Source of the DNA: PALSA-1296 sp037143335 | Lineage (GTDB): Bacteria > Bacteroidota > Ignavibacteria > Palsa-1295 | DNA length: 64,000 nt | Direction of reading: 5' to 3' | Assembly: GCA_037143335.1 (NCBI GenBank) | Contig: JBAWZA010000017.1 | Coordinates: forward strand, 1-64,000 | Shown here: piece by piece, positions 9,458 to 18,695 of the stretch | How the letters are laid out: the number at the start of each line of letters is the position of its first letter | How positions within the stretch are numbered: position 1 is the stretch's first letter | The notes under the pieces: generated by a model | Seen by the model: only the letters and a program-made list of their open reading frames with translations | Told to the model about the DNA's origin: nothing | Database searches by the model: none | Position numbers and translations under genes: made by a program

Positions 9458-9997
9458 TCACCGCGCAATCACCACTCGCTTCGAGATTACTTTGCCGTTG
9501 CATTCAAGACGTGCAAAATAGGTGCCAGCGCTTAACGACGATCCATCGAAGTCTTTATTAAACTTCCCTGCTGGCATCATCCCATCAATGATTTTCGCTA
9601 CTTCCTTGCCAAGTTCATCATAAAGATAAAGCTTCGCAGATGCAAACTCCGCAAACGTCACCGTAAACCTCGTCGTCTTTGAGAACGGATTCGGATTGAT
9701 TGCGTCAAGGGATAATTCCGTTGCTTCACTTCCATCAACGCCACCAGTGATTACTTTTGGATGAGCACTCATGCAGATCGTATCATAGCTCAGATGTCCC
9801 AAGCAATCGGTGAATACAAAATAGTAACAGCCCTTCGCAGTTGAGTCAAGTTGCACAACTTGAACCGTATGATTTTGTTTGGCATTAAACATATCATAAT
9901 TGCCGAATGTATTTTGTCCGACGATATGCGACTGTGCGGAGCTTTCTTCACATATTACAGAAATAAATAACACCAATACAAGAATAATCTTCCGCAT
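9458..9997 (-). CDS. Small secreted protein with T9SS sorting domain
   Basis: 179 residues from ATG 9997. That start gives a clean signal peptide (MRKIILVLVLFISVICEESS); the 22-codon longer frame to 10063 has no signal-like start and abuts the preceding stop. The mature part before the sorting domain is only about 70 residues, with no recognised fold. The C-terminal 85 residues (SLDAINPNPFSKTTRFTV, LYLYDELGKEV, LSAGTYFARLECNGK) are a T9SS type A sorting domain. It follows the Kelch gene on the same strand, so the two may be cotranscribed. Confidence 0.72.
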   Translation of the reverse strand: MRKIILVLVLFISVICEESSAQSHIVGQNTFGNYDMFNAKQNHTVQVVQLDSTAKGCYYFVFTDCLGHLSYDTICMSAHPKVITGGVDGSEATELSLDAINPNPFSKTTRFTVTFAEFASAKLYLYDELGKEVAKIIDGMMPAGKFNKDFDGSSLSAGTYFARLECNGKVISKRVVIAR

Positions 9998-10062
9998 AAC
10001 ACTCTGCCATATTGGTTTACACCAACTGTTCTTTCGACCAATACTAGGTCCCGAGCAAGTCA

Positions 10063-11568
10063 CTATTTAACAACGAGGAATTTAAAGAGATAAGGGATAC
10101 CATTTGACTTTAATTCAAGAAGATAAGCCCCCGAAGGTAAATCTGTTGTTGCAACATGAATTCTTTGTACACCGGAATGCAAATTTTCATCGAAGACACG
10201 CTTGGAAATCTGTGCGTTCATCGAAAGAATCTTGGTTTCAACACGAGCGTCAGTTTGGAGACTGATGTCTATATTAATACTACCATCCGCCTCGTCAATG
10301 AAGTTAACTGTCGTTCTCCCATTCTGGTAAGGGACAGATGCAGTGCCTGCATTGATTGGCATTTTCATGTAAGATAGGAGGGCAGGCTTTGTTACATCAA
10401 GTATCTCCGCGGAATTTGTAAAGTCGTCGCTATGTAAATGCAGTCCAGCACTATCTCTTGAACCATTCCCTTTTTGTCCTCCCGCAACTAACAAGAATTC
10501 AGTCGGCAAAGCAGTGGAAGTCGTTTGGTGGATATACACAGCATCGTGCCTACATCTCGAGTAATTAAGCTGAGGTGCAAAATACCACTGTTGTAGATTC
10601 CTGTCATACCATTCACACTGAGGGGTTGAAATGACGGCTAAACCACTTGGGTCACTCCATTCGCCATCCACCATTCCACCAGTTGCCATGAACCTATCGT
10701 CCGGGAAAGCTATTCCGGCAGTCCAATGTATTGGTTCATGAATTGGGGAAGTATTCTGCCAAAGATTTGTGAGTGGGTCGAGAATTTCTGACCCTGTTGC
10801 TAAGCTGTTTGAAGTATTTCTCCCTCCAGCTGCAAGCACGGAATTGTCAGAAAAATGTGTGAGAACCCCCATCGTTCGAGACTGATTCATAGAACTTGCC
10901 AAAGACCAACTTTCGGCGATTGGGTCATAGAGTTCGCATTCTCCGTAATAGTTAGATACAGAGCCACCATCCCTACCACCAGTAATTAACACTTTGCCGT
11001 CATTTATAAGCACTGCCTGAGCGCAATACCTGCTAACTTGCATTTGACCTGTAAGCTTACTAACATTCGTAATTGGATCGTAGATTTCGCAAGTTGCAGT
11101 CATCCCACCTTGCACAAGCCCTCCGGATATGAGGATTCTTCCATCTTGAAGTAATGTGGCACAAGGAACATACCTTGCTTTTTGGAGCTTGCCGACGACA
11201 GCCCATGACCCTGTTGAGGGATCAAAATCTTCCACGACATCCGTAGCCGTTCCTACTCCGAACTGTGTACCACCACATAGGGAAATTACATGACCATTAG
11301 ACAACTTCACTATCGTTGGATATACTCGGGCCACATGTAGACTTCCTGTTAAACTCCAAGTTGCTGTAGCAGGGTCATAAATTTCGCATGAAGAAAGTGG
11401 TTCACCATTCTCATTGTAACCACCAACTATTAGAGCGGTCTGGTTATCAAGTACGACCATCTCAGATAGCCAACGTACCGAATTCATAGCTGTTGTGTAC
11501 TGCCATGACTGAGCGAACAAGATTGCTGGGATGAACGATGCTAAGAAGAAAACAAATACCTTTTTCAT
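10063..11568 (-). CDS. Secreted Kelch-repeat beta-propeller with T9SS sorting domain
   Basis: 501 residues. After the signal peptide (MKKVFVFFLASFIPAILFAQ) at least five to six Kelch repeats follow to about residue 380, recognisable by GG doublets and the phrase EIYDPATATW / CEIYDPITN / ECELYDPIAESW spaced about 50 residues apart. These would form a beta-propeller, a protein or glycan binding platform. The last 90 residues (VETKILSMNAQIS...LPSGAYLLELKSNG) are a T9SS-type sorting domain. The ligand cannot be inferred. It lies 70 bp downstream of an FkbM methyltransferase gene on the same strand. Confidence 0.85.
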   Translation of the reverse strand: MKKVFVFFLASFIPAILFAQSWQYTTAMNSVRWLSEMVVLDNQTALIVGGYNENGEPLSSCEIYDPATATWSLTGSLHVARVYPTIVKLSNGHVISLCGGTQFGVGTATDVVEDFDPSTGSWAVVGKLQKARYVPCATLLQDGRILISGGLVQGGMTATCEIYDPITNVSKLTGQMQVSRYCAQAVLINDGKVLITGGRDGGSVSNYYGECELYDPIAESWSLASSMNQSRTMGVLTHFSDNSVLAAGGRNTSNSLATGSEILDPLTNLWQNTSPIHEPIHWTAGIAFPDDRFMATGGMVDGEWSDPSGLAVISTPQCEWYDRNLQQWYFAPQLNYSRCRHDAVYIHQTTSTALPTEFLLVAGGQKGNGSRDSAGLHLHSDDFTNSAEILDVTKPALLSYMKMPINAGTASVPYQNGRTTVNFIDEADGSINIDISLQTDARVETKILSMNAQISKRVFDENLHSGVQRIHVATTDLPSGAYLLELKSNGIPYLFKFLVVK

Positions 11569-11638
11569 AATCGTGTCTCCATATGTAATTGAAATGATAT
11601 GATTAGTATTCTGTATAAACTAACCAACTCAACAAAAG

Positions 11639-12523
11639 TTACACCAAAATTCGTTTTACTTTATCCAAACCTTGGTGGTATTTGGTCAAAAAACAATAAT
11701 TTTCACTCTGAGGGATGACAGAGGTGAGTGGGCCCTTCAAACCACCAGAAACGAATTCGTAACAATCATAGCCGTAACTCGAAAGAAAATCAAGTAACTC
11801 TCGAGAGCCATAGCCAGCTTGTCTCATCATCCCGATCGTCATTTCCAAAATAATAATTGGCTTGTCAGGCGCAGTTAACATTTCTCTCATTCCCTGAAGA
11901 GCAAATAATTCAGCACCCTCGATGTCCATCTTTATAAGGTCAATCTTCGTAACTTTATTTGATCTTATGAACTCATCGAGTGTAATTGCATCTACTTCAA
12001 TCAACCGGTTTTTACTTTGTTCCGTGATCACTGTGCTCCCAGTTCCTCTGTTGCCTGCAGGAGGAAGACCGAAAGAAATCTTCCCAATAAAATTTGTTAG
12101 AGCAACATTCGACAGCACAATCCGTTCTCCTAGGTTATTAAGATTGATATTTTCCTGAAGTCTATCTGCCGTTTCGGGGATAGGTTCAAATGTAAATACT
12201 TTCTTAGCAAATTTTGCGAAGAGTAATGCCATCTGGCCAATGTTTCCCCCGATATCCAAGATGGTATTGCTACCTGTTGAAAGGGCTTCAATCGTTGGAG
12301 TGTCACGCCATTCATAAATGTTGTAGAAAAGTGGAACCTGCGCCATATCATCCAAATCCAATTTCATAAAGCCACGGTCTTTGGTCGAGACGGTAACTGA
12401 AACTGATTCTGAAGTATATTTATTGGATAGCATCATCAGAGGGTAGCGCCCTTTCTTTAAGGGAGTGTATGACAAGTATGCCCTTACGATTTTTCTAAGT
12501 GTGCTTTTGATCGCCGATGCCAT
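11639..12523 (-). CDS. FkbM family methyltransferase
   Basis: 294 residues. SAM-binding motif I is ILDIGGNIGQMALLFAK (about residues 90-106), followed by VFTFEPIPE and the family's acidic motif IDLIKMDIEGAELFAL. The C-terminus (PIIILEMTIGMM) matches the FkbM domain. Family members O-methylate sugars, lipids or secondary metabolites; substrate is not evident. No glycan or polyketide cluster surrounds it, and its only near neighbour in the same direction is the Kelch gene. Confidence 0.87.
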   Translation of the reverse strand: MASAIKSTLRKIVRAYLSYTPLKKGRYPLMMLSNKYTSESVSVTVSTKDRGFMKLDLDDMAQVPLFYNIYEWRDTPTIEALSTGSNTILDIGGNIGQMALLFAKFAKKVFTFEPIPETADRLQENINLNNLGERIVLSNVALTNFIGKISFGLPPAGNRGTGSTVITEQSKNRLIEVDAITLDEFIRSNKVTKIDLIKMDIEGAELFALQGMREMLTAPDKPIIILEMTIGMMRQAGYGSRELLDFLSSYGYDCYEFVSGGLKGPLTSVIPQSENYCFLTKYHQGLDKVKRILV

Positions 12524-12633
12524 AAATTTTAGTTCTAATTAACCTGAGTCGGTTCAACAGTGTGTTTTCAGAAAAGGATTCTTACTCCCCCTCCCCCTGT
12601 TTCATGCGCTGAATAATTTTTTTGTACGAGAAT

Positions 12634-14175
12634 ATGGCTACTTCCGTGATTCAAGGGTTTGCTACTTCTGAGGGGACCGAGAGGTTTCGTGATCGCTTTC
12701 CAGAAATTTCTGCTGAGTTCAATCGCCTTGGACGGACAGGTCTATTCTGTGCGCCTGTTGGGTTCGGTACCTATCGGTGCGACTACCGCATCGCTGAGCA
12801 TCAGGCAGCGCTTGCGAAGGCTATCCGGATGGGGGTAAACCTCATTGACACAAGCGCCAACTACACAAATGGCAATGCCGAGCGAATGATCGGCGAGCGG
12901 ATGCTGGCGATGATCCTATCCACTGAGATCAAGCGCGATGAGATAATTATTGTCTCGAAGGGCGGATATATTCAAGGCGAAAACTACGAGCGCATCGCCG
13001 CAATCGTTGGCGATGATACTGACTTGGAAGCAGGCTCAGAAATGAACGAGCTTGTCCGCTATGCAAAAGGTTTGTGGCATTCGATCCATCCTGATTTTCT
13101 TGAAGATCAAATCACCAGATCACTTGAGCGATTGGGTTTGGAAACGATAGATGTCTATCTGCTCCATAACCCTGAGTACTACATTCAATGGGCTATCAAG
13201 GATAGAATGCCCGAAGATGAAGCACGAGAAATATATGAATCCAGAATCCAAAAAGCATTCGCTCATCTCGAAACCGAAGTTGAGTCGGGTAGAATAAAGT
13301 GGTATGGTATCAGCTCAAATACTTTTCCGAAACCCGAAGAAGCTGTTGATAGAACTTCATTAGAAAAAATATTCAAAGCGAGTGAAGAATCGGGTCGCTC
13401 ACATTTTGGTGTGATTCAATTCCCGATGAATCTCTATGAGCGCGGAGGCTTGCTTGAGAAGAATCAGGAAAAATCGTCGAAGTCCGTGACTGAATTTGCG
13501 CGTGAGCATGATTTAGGAATGCTTATTAATCGTCCGCTGAATGCTTTCGGAAATAAACAATTGATTCGCCTTGCGGACTATCCGACACGTGAATATCCCC
13601 CAGTTCAAGAAATCGCCGACCTTGTGCATGACTTGAAATTACAGGAAGAAGAATTTAAGAACGGCGCGCTCAAAGATATTTCACTCAGCCCCGAGGCTTA
13701 TGAAGCCGTGAAAAAATTACTCAGCGTCGGCGAAGCACTCGAAGGCAAGTGGGATAAACTCCCGACGCTTGATGAGTGGCGCGATCTGCTTTACTCCGTG
13801 TTTAAGCCACGATTGCAGTACGCCTTCGATCTTCTTCGCGAAGCCGCCAAGGCAACGCCGAATGTATTTACTCCGCTCTCGGATTATGCCGAAAGTATGG
13901 ATGGGCTGATGGAGCATATCACAAATTATTATACATCGCTCGCCTCAGAGCGGTCGCAGCAAATTCATGATGTGATTGATGAAGCGCTTCCACTTCAGTA
14001 TCACGAGCTTTCCCTTTCACAAAAGTCAATCCTCCTACTCCGATCAGTTGAGGGAATTTCGTCGGTGCTTGTCGGAATGCGAAGTGATGATTATGTGGAT
14101 GATGTAATCTATGGCTTACAAGCAAGGCGCATCGAAGAAGTGGAAGATATCTGGAAACGAATTGATCTCACATAA
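12634..14175 (+). CDS. Aldo/keto reductase, extended form
   Basis: 513 residues from ATG 12634; a TTG four codons earlier is less likely. The AKR barrel is recognisable from LFCAPVGFGTYRCDYRIAEH, NLIDTSANYTNG (catalytic Asp and Tyr), LERLGLETIDVYLLHNPEYY and KWYGISSNTF, then a cofactor-end motif near the C-terminus (SVEGISSVLVGMRSDDYVDD). It is about 180 residues longer than a typical AKR. The extra is a helical, charged insertion at roughly residues 310-450 between barrel elements. NADPH-dependent reduction of a carbonyl or sugar is likely; substrate unknown. It is monocistronic, ending in a hairpin terminator. Confidence 0.88.
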   Translation: MATSVIQGFATSEGTERFRDRFPEISAEFNRLGRTGLFCAPVGFGTYRCDYRIAEHQAALAKAIRMGVNLIDTSANYTNGNAERMIGERMLAMILSTEIKRDEIIIVSKGGYIQGENYERIAAIVGDDTDLEAGSEMNELVRYAKGLWHSIHPDFLEDQITRSLERLGLETIDVYLLHNPEYYIQWAIKDRMPEDEAREIYESRIQKAFAHLETEVESGRIKWYGISSNTFPKPEEAVDRTSLEKIFKASEESGRSHFGVIQFPMNLYERGGLLEKNQEKSSKSVTEFAREHDLGMLINRPLNAFGNKQLIRLADYPTREYPPVQEIADLVHDLKLQEEEFKNGALKDISLSPEAYEAVKKLLSVGEALEGKWDKLPTLDEWRDLLYSVFKPRLQYAFDLLREAAKATPNVFTPLSDYAESMDGLMEHITNYYTSLASERSQQIHDVIDEALPLQYHELSLSQKSILLLRSVEGISSVLVGMRSDDYVDDVIYGLQARRIEEVEDIWKRIDLT

Positions 14176-14180
14176 AAAAA

Positions 14181-14208
14181 ACGACTCTTCATAATTAAGA
14201 GTCGTTTT
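14181..14208 (+). terminator. Rho-independent terminator after aldo/keto reductase
   Basis: Nine-bp perfect stem ACGACTCTT / AAGAGTCGT (14181-14189 with 14197-14205), a 7-nt loop, then TTTT on the plus strand. On the minus strand the stem is followed by eight T, so it can also terminate rpmA transcription coming from the right. It lies 5 bp after the reductase stop. Confidence 0.85.
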
Positions 14209-14228
14209 CAATTTCTGTCTGGCAGGTT

Positions 14229-14486
14229 TTAATTTCCTGGATAGATACTGATACGCTGACGATTCTCACGGAATCGCTCGAACTTCACGATACCACCAGC
14301 AAGGGCGTAGAGGGTATCATCCGATCCGATACCGACGTTCAAGCCTGGATGGAATTTTGTTCCGCGCTGACGCACGAGGATATTTCCTGCAAGCACCAAC
14401 TCACCACCATATTTTTTTACGCCGAGTCTTTGGGCGTTAGAATCGCGACCGTTTTTAGTAGATCCGCCGCCTTTTTTATGAGCCAT
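14229..14486 (-). CDS. rpmA: 50S ribosomal protein L27
   Basis: 85-residue L27, starting MAHKKGGGSTKNGRDSNAQRL as expected, with GGELVLAGNILVRQRGTKFH and PGLNVGIGSDDTLYALAGG. It lies near the peptidyl transferase centre. There is no N-terminal cleavable extension of the Firmicutes type. It is transcribed after rplU with a 14-bp gap, the usual rplU-rpmA operon. Confidence 0.98.
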   Translation of the reverse strand: MAHKKGGGSTKNGRDSNAQRLGVKKYGGELVLAGNILVRQRGTKFHPGLNVGIGSDDTLYALAGGIVKFERFRENRQRISIYPGN

Positions 14487-14500
14487 GGTTCAAATAAAAT

Positions 14501-14809
14501 TTAAATGGTGAAAGAATTGATATTCAAAACGCTAAAATTCTGCTTGTGTCCGTTTGTTACCCGGTACCGCTTACGGCGCTTTTTCTTGAAGACGATGATT
14601 TTCTCATCGCGATCGTGCTCGCTGAAGGTTGCGTCAATCTTGATTGCACCGCCAAGGGCTATCTTGCCATCAGCACCTTGAGCAAGGAGAACCTTATCAA
14701 AGGTCATCTTCGCACCAGCTTCGGCACCATCAATATATGCAACGCGGAGCTGCTTTGCGCCCTCTTCAATACGGTATTGCTCCCCACGAAATTCTACAAT
14801 TGCGAACAT
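14501..14809 (-). CDS. rplU: 50S ribosomal protein L21
   Basis: 102 residues from ATG 14809 (MFAIVEFRGEQYRIEEGAKQ), ending ...KKRRKRYRVTNGHKQ and NFSVLNI, as in L21. The open frame reaches 14983, but that extension runs through the terminator and into tRNA-Gly and is not coding. It is first gene of the rplU-rpmA pair. A hairpin terminator separates it from the upstream tRNA, so it should have its own promoter in the 90 bp between. Confidence 0.97.
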   Translation of the reverse strand: MFAIVEFRGEQYRIEEGAKQLRVAYIDGAEAGAKMTFDKVLLAQGADGKIALGGAIKIDATFSEHDRDEKIIVFKKKRRKRYRVTNGHKQNFSVLNINSFTI

Positions 14810-14902
14810 CTTTTTGTTTCTAAATTTAGCCGAGTGTAAATGCGAAATCGCCTGAAAAGGTTCGCGCTTTCTTGGAATATGTGAAAAAAGATGGAAAGTA
14901 AT

Positions 14903-14927
14903 AAAAAAGCCGCCAGTTGTGGCGGCT
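14903..14927 (-). terminator. Terminator downstream of tRNA-Gly
   Basis: Seven-bp GC-rich stem AGCCGCC / GGCGGCT (14908-14914 with 14921-14927) with a 6-nt loop. Reading the minus strand it is followed by TTTTTT. It lies 12 bp beyond the tRNA-Gly 3' end and upstream of rplU, so it ends the tRNA transcript. Confidence 0.82.
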
Positions 14928-14938
14928 GAGGTCTCTTT

Positions 14939-15014
<76 letters not shown>

Positions 15015-15048
15015 AATTATTTCAATTGCACGTCTTTAACATCAAACC

Positions 15049-16434
15049 TTACCTGAGAGGTTTCCACCCATGCAAAATAAGCCGATTGCCTACCGGACAT
15101 TCAGAACATCGAAGCGCAGTGCAATAATTACGATGAAGGAAAAGTGCGCCTTGCTCTTGCTCCGTTGTCGAGGCTGATTCGCCCTCCAGAAGCTCCTGCT
15201 CAATAACGCGCAAGTACTGCGCGCTTGATCTGGAAGGAAATTCTGACCACTCTTTCCGTAGTTCTTTCGATACTGATTTTATTTTATTTAGATCTAATGA
15301 GTTTCGCATCGCCTGCGATTCGATCTGAGCAATTCGTGCTGGGAGTGTGACATTCACCACAATTGCATTCAATCTCTCGGAGCCAACCAACAAATGTGGC
15401 GCATCGAGAGCGTGTTTGAATGATGTGTGCATTTCCCAAAATGGCAATCCTCCGATTTCGAGATCAAGCTCTTCGGAAATATCAAAATCCTGGCGCGAGA
15501 AAAAACGGAATGCAAGTAAAGCCGCCGCTGCTATTCTGCGATACGGAGTATTGAGCGGTCGAACCCGAAAAAAAGCCCAATCGTATTCGGAGAGAATTTC
15601 GGTGATTTGATAATCAATTTTCAGCGCCTCCCACCTCGCGGCAAGATCAATCACGTACTCGTTCACATCATCGTTATACTCAGCACTCGGCTTAACAAGC
15701 AATCCCGCCGTTCCAAAAAAAAGTGCTTCGAAATATTTTAGGAGGTCATTACTCGGTTCATTTCTCCGTATCTGCTGCAGTAGCGAACGAGGCAACGCCT
15801 GGGATAACTTAACCATCGGGACCCGGTTCTCGGAATAGCCTAATGCATCGCAGACCAATTCATATACACGTTCAAGTAGTAGCTCGTCCGAGAATATCTC
15901 CTCAGCAGATACGATTCTGCCTACGCGCTCATCCAACCGCGATTGCGCCATTTGTTCAATGAGCTTGTACTTCAATTTCAGTGGGACCGAGAGGTTATGC
16001 GGGAAACATGGAAGCTCCGGTGAACGAGCATATTTGCGCTCGATAAGTTCGCGCCAAAATGTTCGTTGATCAAACGAAAAATTATCGCGCAACACACAAA
16101 CAGGAATCTTGGGATCGGCTTGTTCTAATTCTTCAAGATCGGCATCCAAGACGACATGAAGAATAACTTGGGAATAATTCGGATCGCCTGTATGTCCGTG
16201 ATGATCCCAATCCTTCAGCGAGCGGTGAAGTTCAATATCACCCAGAATGCGCAAACCATCAACGGCGATTTCAGCTTCGGTAAAATCAGGACCGGCACTG
16301 CGGTCGTTGTAAGTGCCTGAGTTAATAATAGTGAAGGGAGTGCCGTCGGAGAGAAGTGGCTGAGCGATCAGGTACTTCGAGTGCTCCTGCCACAACTCAT
16401 GAAGGATTGACTCTGCTATATTCTCAGTACGCAT
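15049..16434 (-). CDS. DUF2851 family protein
   Basis: 461 residues. The N-terminal block (ILHELWQEHSKYLIAQPLLS, NSGTYNDRSAGPDFTEAEI, GDIELHRSLKDWDHHGH, VILHVVLDAD) is the conserved signature of DUF2851, a family common in Bacteroidota with no established function. The D/E...GDIEL...H layout is nuclease-like in appearance, but that is only an impression. It is 6 bp downstream of pyrF on the same strand, so probably in the ftsB-like / ROK / pyrF / DUF2851 run. Confidence 0.85.
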   Translation of the reverse strand: MRTENIAESILHELWQEHSKYLIAQPLLSDGTPFTIINSGTYNDRSAGPDFTEAEIAVDGLRILGDIELHRSLKDWDHHGHTGDPNYSQVILHVVLDADLEELEQADPKIPVCVLRDNFSFDQRTFWRELIERKYARSPELPCFPHNLSVPLKLKYKLIEQMAQSRLDERVGRIVSAEEIFSDELLLERVYELVCDALGYSENRVPMVKLSQALPRSLLQQIRRNEPSNDLLKYFEALFFGTAGLLVKPSAEYNDDVNEYVIDLAARWEALKIDYQITEILSEYDWAFFRVRPLNTPYRRIAAAALLAFRFFSRQDFDISEELDLEIGGLPFWEMHTSFKHALDAPHLLVGSERLNAIVVNVTLPARIAQIESQAMRNSLDLNKIKSVSKELRKEWSEFPSRSSAQYLRVIEQELLEGESASTTEQEQGALFLHRNYCTALRCSECPVGNRLILHGWKPLR

Positions 16435-16440
16435 CAGTTC

Positions 16441-17238
16441 CTATTTGCGCATCACCTCCACATAACTCATCGCTGCTGCTCTTGCGGCTTCAGCAAAATC
16501 TTTTCCCTTGGAGGCTCCGCAAATTCCACGGCTGACATTGATGATCGCAATGCCTCCACCATTCGCCGCAAGCGACTCCTCAAGTGATCCGCCTTGCGCG
16601 CCGATGCCTGGAATCAGAAACGGAAGCTCTGGTGCGCGTTCGCGGAGGGCTTTCAACTCCGAGCTTTTCGTTGCTCCCACGACAATACCGCAATTATTTT
16701 TAGCTTTGTTCCATTCCCTGACTCTGTCTGTTACTTCTTCGAATATTTTTTTTCCGGTAGCAAGTTCAAGGTACTGAAATTCCTTCGCACTTGGATTCGA
16801 AGTGAGTCCCAGAAAAAAAACTCCTCTATCATTTCGCCCGAGAAATGGCTCAACTGAATCGAAACCCATATACGGACTGAGTGTGACAACATCGAATGGA
16901 AGATTCACCTGATATGCAAGCGCATATTGCTCACTGGTCGCACCAAGATCGCCACGTTTAATATCAGCAATCGTAAGTATCTGTTCTGGAATATGTGAGA
17001 GCGTTGCTTCGAGGGCTTGATAGCCTTTCACACCAGCGGCTTCGTAATAGGCAACGTTTGGTTTATATGCACATGCCAGATCAGATGTCGCATCAATGAT
17101 TGCTTTATTAAAAGTTAGTATTGGATTCTCTTCTCCGAGCAAATGTTCGGGGATATTACTGAGCGATGTGTCGAGTCCAATGCAAAGCTTTGAATTGGCA
17201 ATCTGTTGAGAAGAGAGAATTTTTTCTATGAATGTCAT
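16441..17238 (-). CDS. pyrF: Orotidine 5'-phosphate decarboxylase
   Basis: 265 residues, last step of UMP synthesis. It is the longer subtype 2 form, with LCIGLDTSLSNIPEHL, YKPNVAYYEAAG, the catalytic-loop motif ADIKRGDLGATSEQYA (Lys and Asp) and the phosphate loop IPGIGAQGGSLEE followed by INVSRGICGA. The ROK kinase ends 10 bp upstream and DUF2851 starts 6 bp downstream, all on the minus strand. Confidence 0.96.
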   Translation of the reverse strand: MTFIEKILSSQQIANSKLCIGLDTSLSNIPEHLLGEENPILTFNKAIIDATSDLACAYKPNVAYYEAAGVKGYQALEATLSHIPEQILTIADIKRGDLGATSEQYALAYQVNLPFDVVTLSPYMGFDSVEPFLGRNDRGVFFLGLTSNPSAKEFQYLELATGKKIFEEVTDRVREWNKAKNNCGIVVGATKSSELKALRERAPELPFLIPGIGAQGGSLEESLAANGGGIAIINVSRGICGASKGKDFAEAARAAAMSYVEVMRK

Positions 17239-17248
17239 TTCCTACGAA

Positions 17249-18238
17249 TTAGTTATTTTTTTGTTGAGTTAATAATGCCGCTCCTATCATCCCAGCCGAA
17301 GTGAGTAACTTTGCTGGATGGATAACAACTGAGCCACGCTGATGCTCCAGAACATGCTCGCGCAATGCCGCCAGAGCTGGTTCGAGAATAAGGTTGCCAG
17401 CTTGAGCTACTCCGCCCGAAACGATGAACATGCGAATGTCCAACAGAACTGCAACAGTGGCAAATCCGATACCGAGTATCGTCCCAGCTTCGGCGAGCAC
17501 ACCCCGTGCAAATGAATCACCAGCAGAAGCCGCCTCGAAAATATCTTTCGGTTCTAAGACGCCAACTGGAAGGAATGTATGAAGCGACGACTTTTTCTTC
17601 ATCGTTCGCAATTGCTCGATCGTTCGATCGGATAAATATTTTTGGCCGAGGTATGCCTCTAAGACTCCGCGAATACCGCTGAGTGATTCGTGTCCTTGGT
17701 AATCAATCATGATATGACCGAACTCCCCTGCCCCACCAAACGCCCCACGGAAAATTTTTCCATCAGCGACAATTGCACCACCGACACCTGTGCCAAGCGT
17801 GGCAAGCATAAAATAATCATGCCCCTTGCCTGCGCCGAAAGTTAGTTCGCCAAGCGCGGCGGCTTTGGCATCGTTATCCATCACCACTCGGTCAATGATC
17901 GGTAATGCTTCTTTGACATATTCAGTAAATGGCTCGACTTCCCACTTCGGAAAGTTTGGTGGATATTGCACGAGGGTTCTCTCAAGATTCATCGAACCAG
18001 GCACACCAATTCCGATTGCCGTGATGTCAGGGAATTGATGAATAAGCACATTGACATGCCGAGCGAGTAGTTCTGCTGTTTCACGTGCAGTTGCATTCGG
18101 AGTTTTGAATGAAGTTTCGCGAAGAATTTTTCCCTTGATGGTATCAATGACTCCCAATTTAATAGAAGTACCTCCGATGTCAACACCAATGGCGATAGGA
18201 TTTGTAGGATTTGGTTGTTCGCCGATAGGTTCAGTCAT
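17249..18238 (-). CDS. ROK family sugar kinase (glucokinase-like) lacking the usual zinc cysteines
   Basis: 329 residues. The N-terminal phosphate-1 motif is GVDIGGTSIKLGVI, the catalytic Asp region is VVMDNDAKAAALGE, and the adenosine segment includes FIVSGGVAQAGN. It would phosphorylate glucose, fructose or an aminosugar with ATP. The ROK signature normally has a GH followed by CxCGxxGC that binds zinc. Here the equivalent stretch reads GEFGHIMID...SGIRGVLEAY, so the histidine is kept but all three cysteines are missing. Activity is still likely since the Asp-based centre is intact. Confidence 0.88.
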   Translation of the reverse strand: MTEPIGEQPNPTNPIAIGVDIGGTSIKLGVIDTIKGKILRETSFKTPNATARETAELLARHVNVLIHQFPDITAIGIGVPGSMNLERTLVQYPPNFPKWEVEPFTEYVKEALPIIDRVVMDNDAKAAALGELTFGAGKGHDYFMLATLGTGVGGAIVADGKIFRGAFGGAGEFGHIMIDYQGHESLSGIRGVLEAYLGQKYLSDRTIEQLRTMKKKSSLHTFLPVGVLEPKDIFEAASAGDSFARGVLAEAGTILGIGFATVAVLLDIRMFIVSGGVAQAGNLILEPALAALREHVLEHQRGSVVIHPAKLLTSAGMIGAALLTQQKNN

Positions 18239-18289
18239 TCAAGTGGCTTTGATAAATTTTAGAATTGGAATGATTGAAACGAGGAAACC

Positions 18290-18622
18290 TTACCGACTAT
18301 TCCCGTTCGCATTCTCAATCCGATAAATAATCTCATCGCGCTTCTTGAGATGGTAGCGTTCACGGGCAATGCGCTCGATCATGCTGGCATCTGCTCTCGT
18401 GAGTAGTTCGACTCGGGAGTTTAACTTTTGCTCTTCAAGTGTGAGTGAGGCATCGAGTGCACTTAGCGAAGTTACGTCACGGTGGAGCGATACATGTCGC
18501 CAGATTCCTTTATTTGCAAACAGTAGAGTGGTAGATAGGACAAGGATAGTAGCCGTCAGCAACAAGAGCTTCGGCGTTTTAAGAATTTTTCTGATGCGCT
18601 TTTTCAGCGCGAGTTTCGGCAT
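18290..18622 (-). CDS. FtsB/DivIC-like septum formation initiator
   Basis: 110-residue bitopic protein. A basic N-terminus (KKRIRKILKTPK) is followed by one transmembrane helix (LLLLTATILVLSTTLLFA). A predicted coiled coil (LDASLTLEEQKLNSRVELL) and the closing motif IERIARERYHLKKRDEIIY match the septum initiator family. It would join FtsL and FtsQ in the divisome. The gene starts just downstream of a TATATTTG (-7-like) element at 18650-18643 on the minus strand. Confidence 0.88.
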   Translation of the reverse strand: MPKLALKKRIRKILKTPKLLLLTATILVLSTTLLFANKGIWRHVSLHRDVTSLSALDASLTLEEQKLNSRVELLTRADASMIERIARERYHLKKRDEIIYRIENANGNSR

Positions 18623-18642
18623 CCTTCGGGTACTGTAAAGTA

Positions 18643-18650
18643 CAAATATA
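18643..18650 (-). promoter_or_regulatory. Possible -7 promoter element for the ftsB-like gene
   Basis: TATATTTG on the minus strand 20 bp before the ATG at 18622 fits the FCB TAnnTTTG consensus. No convincing -33 TTTG is seen about 20 nt upstream, so support is limited. Confidence 0.3.
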
Positions 18651-18695
18651 CAATAAAATAACCGATTCCACCCTAATTATGGGATTTTGTGGGAT

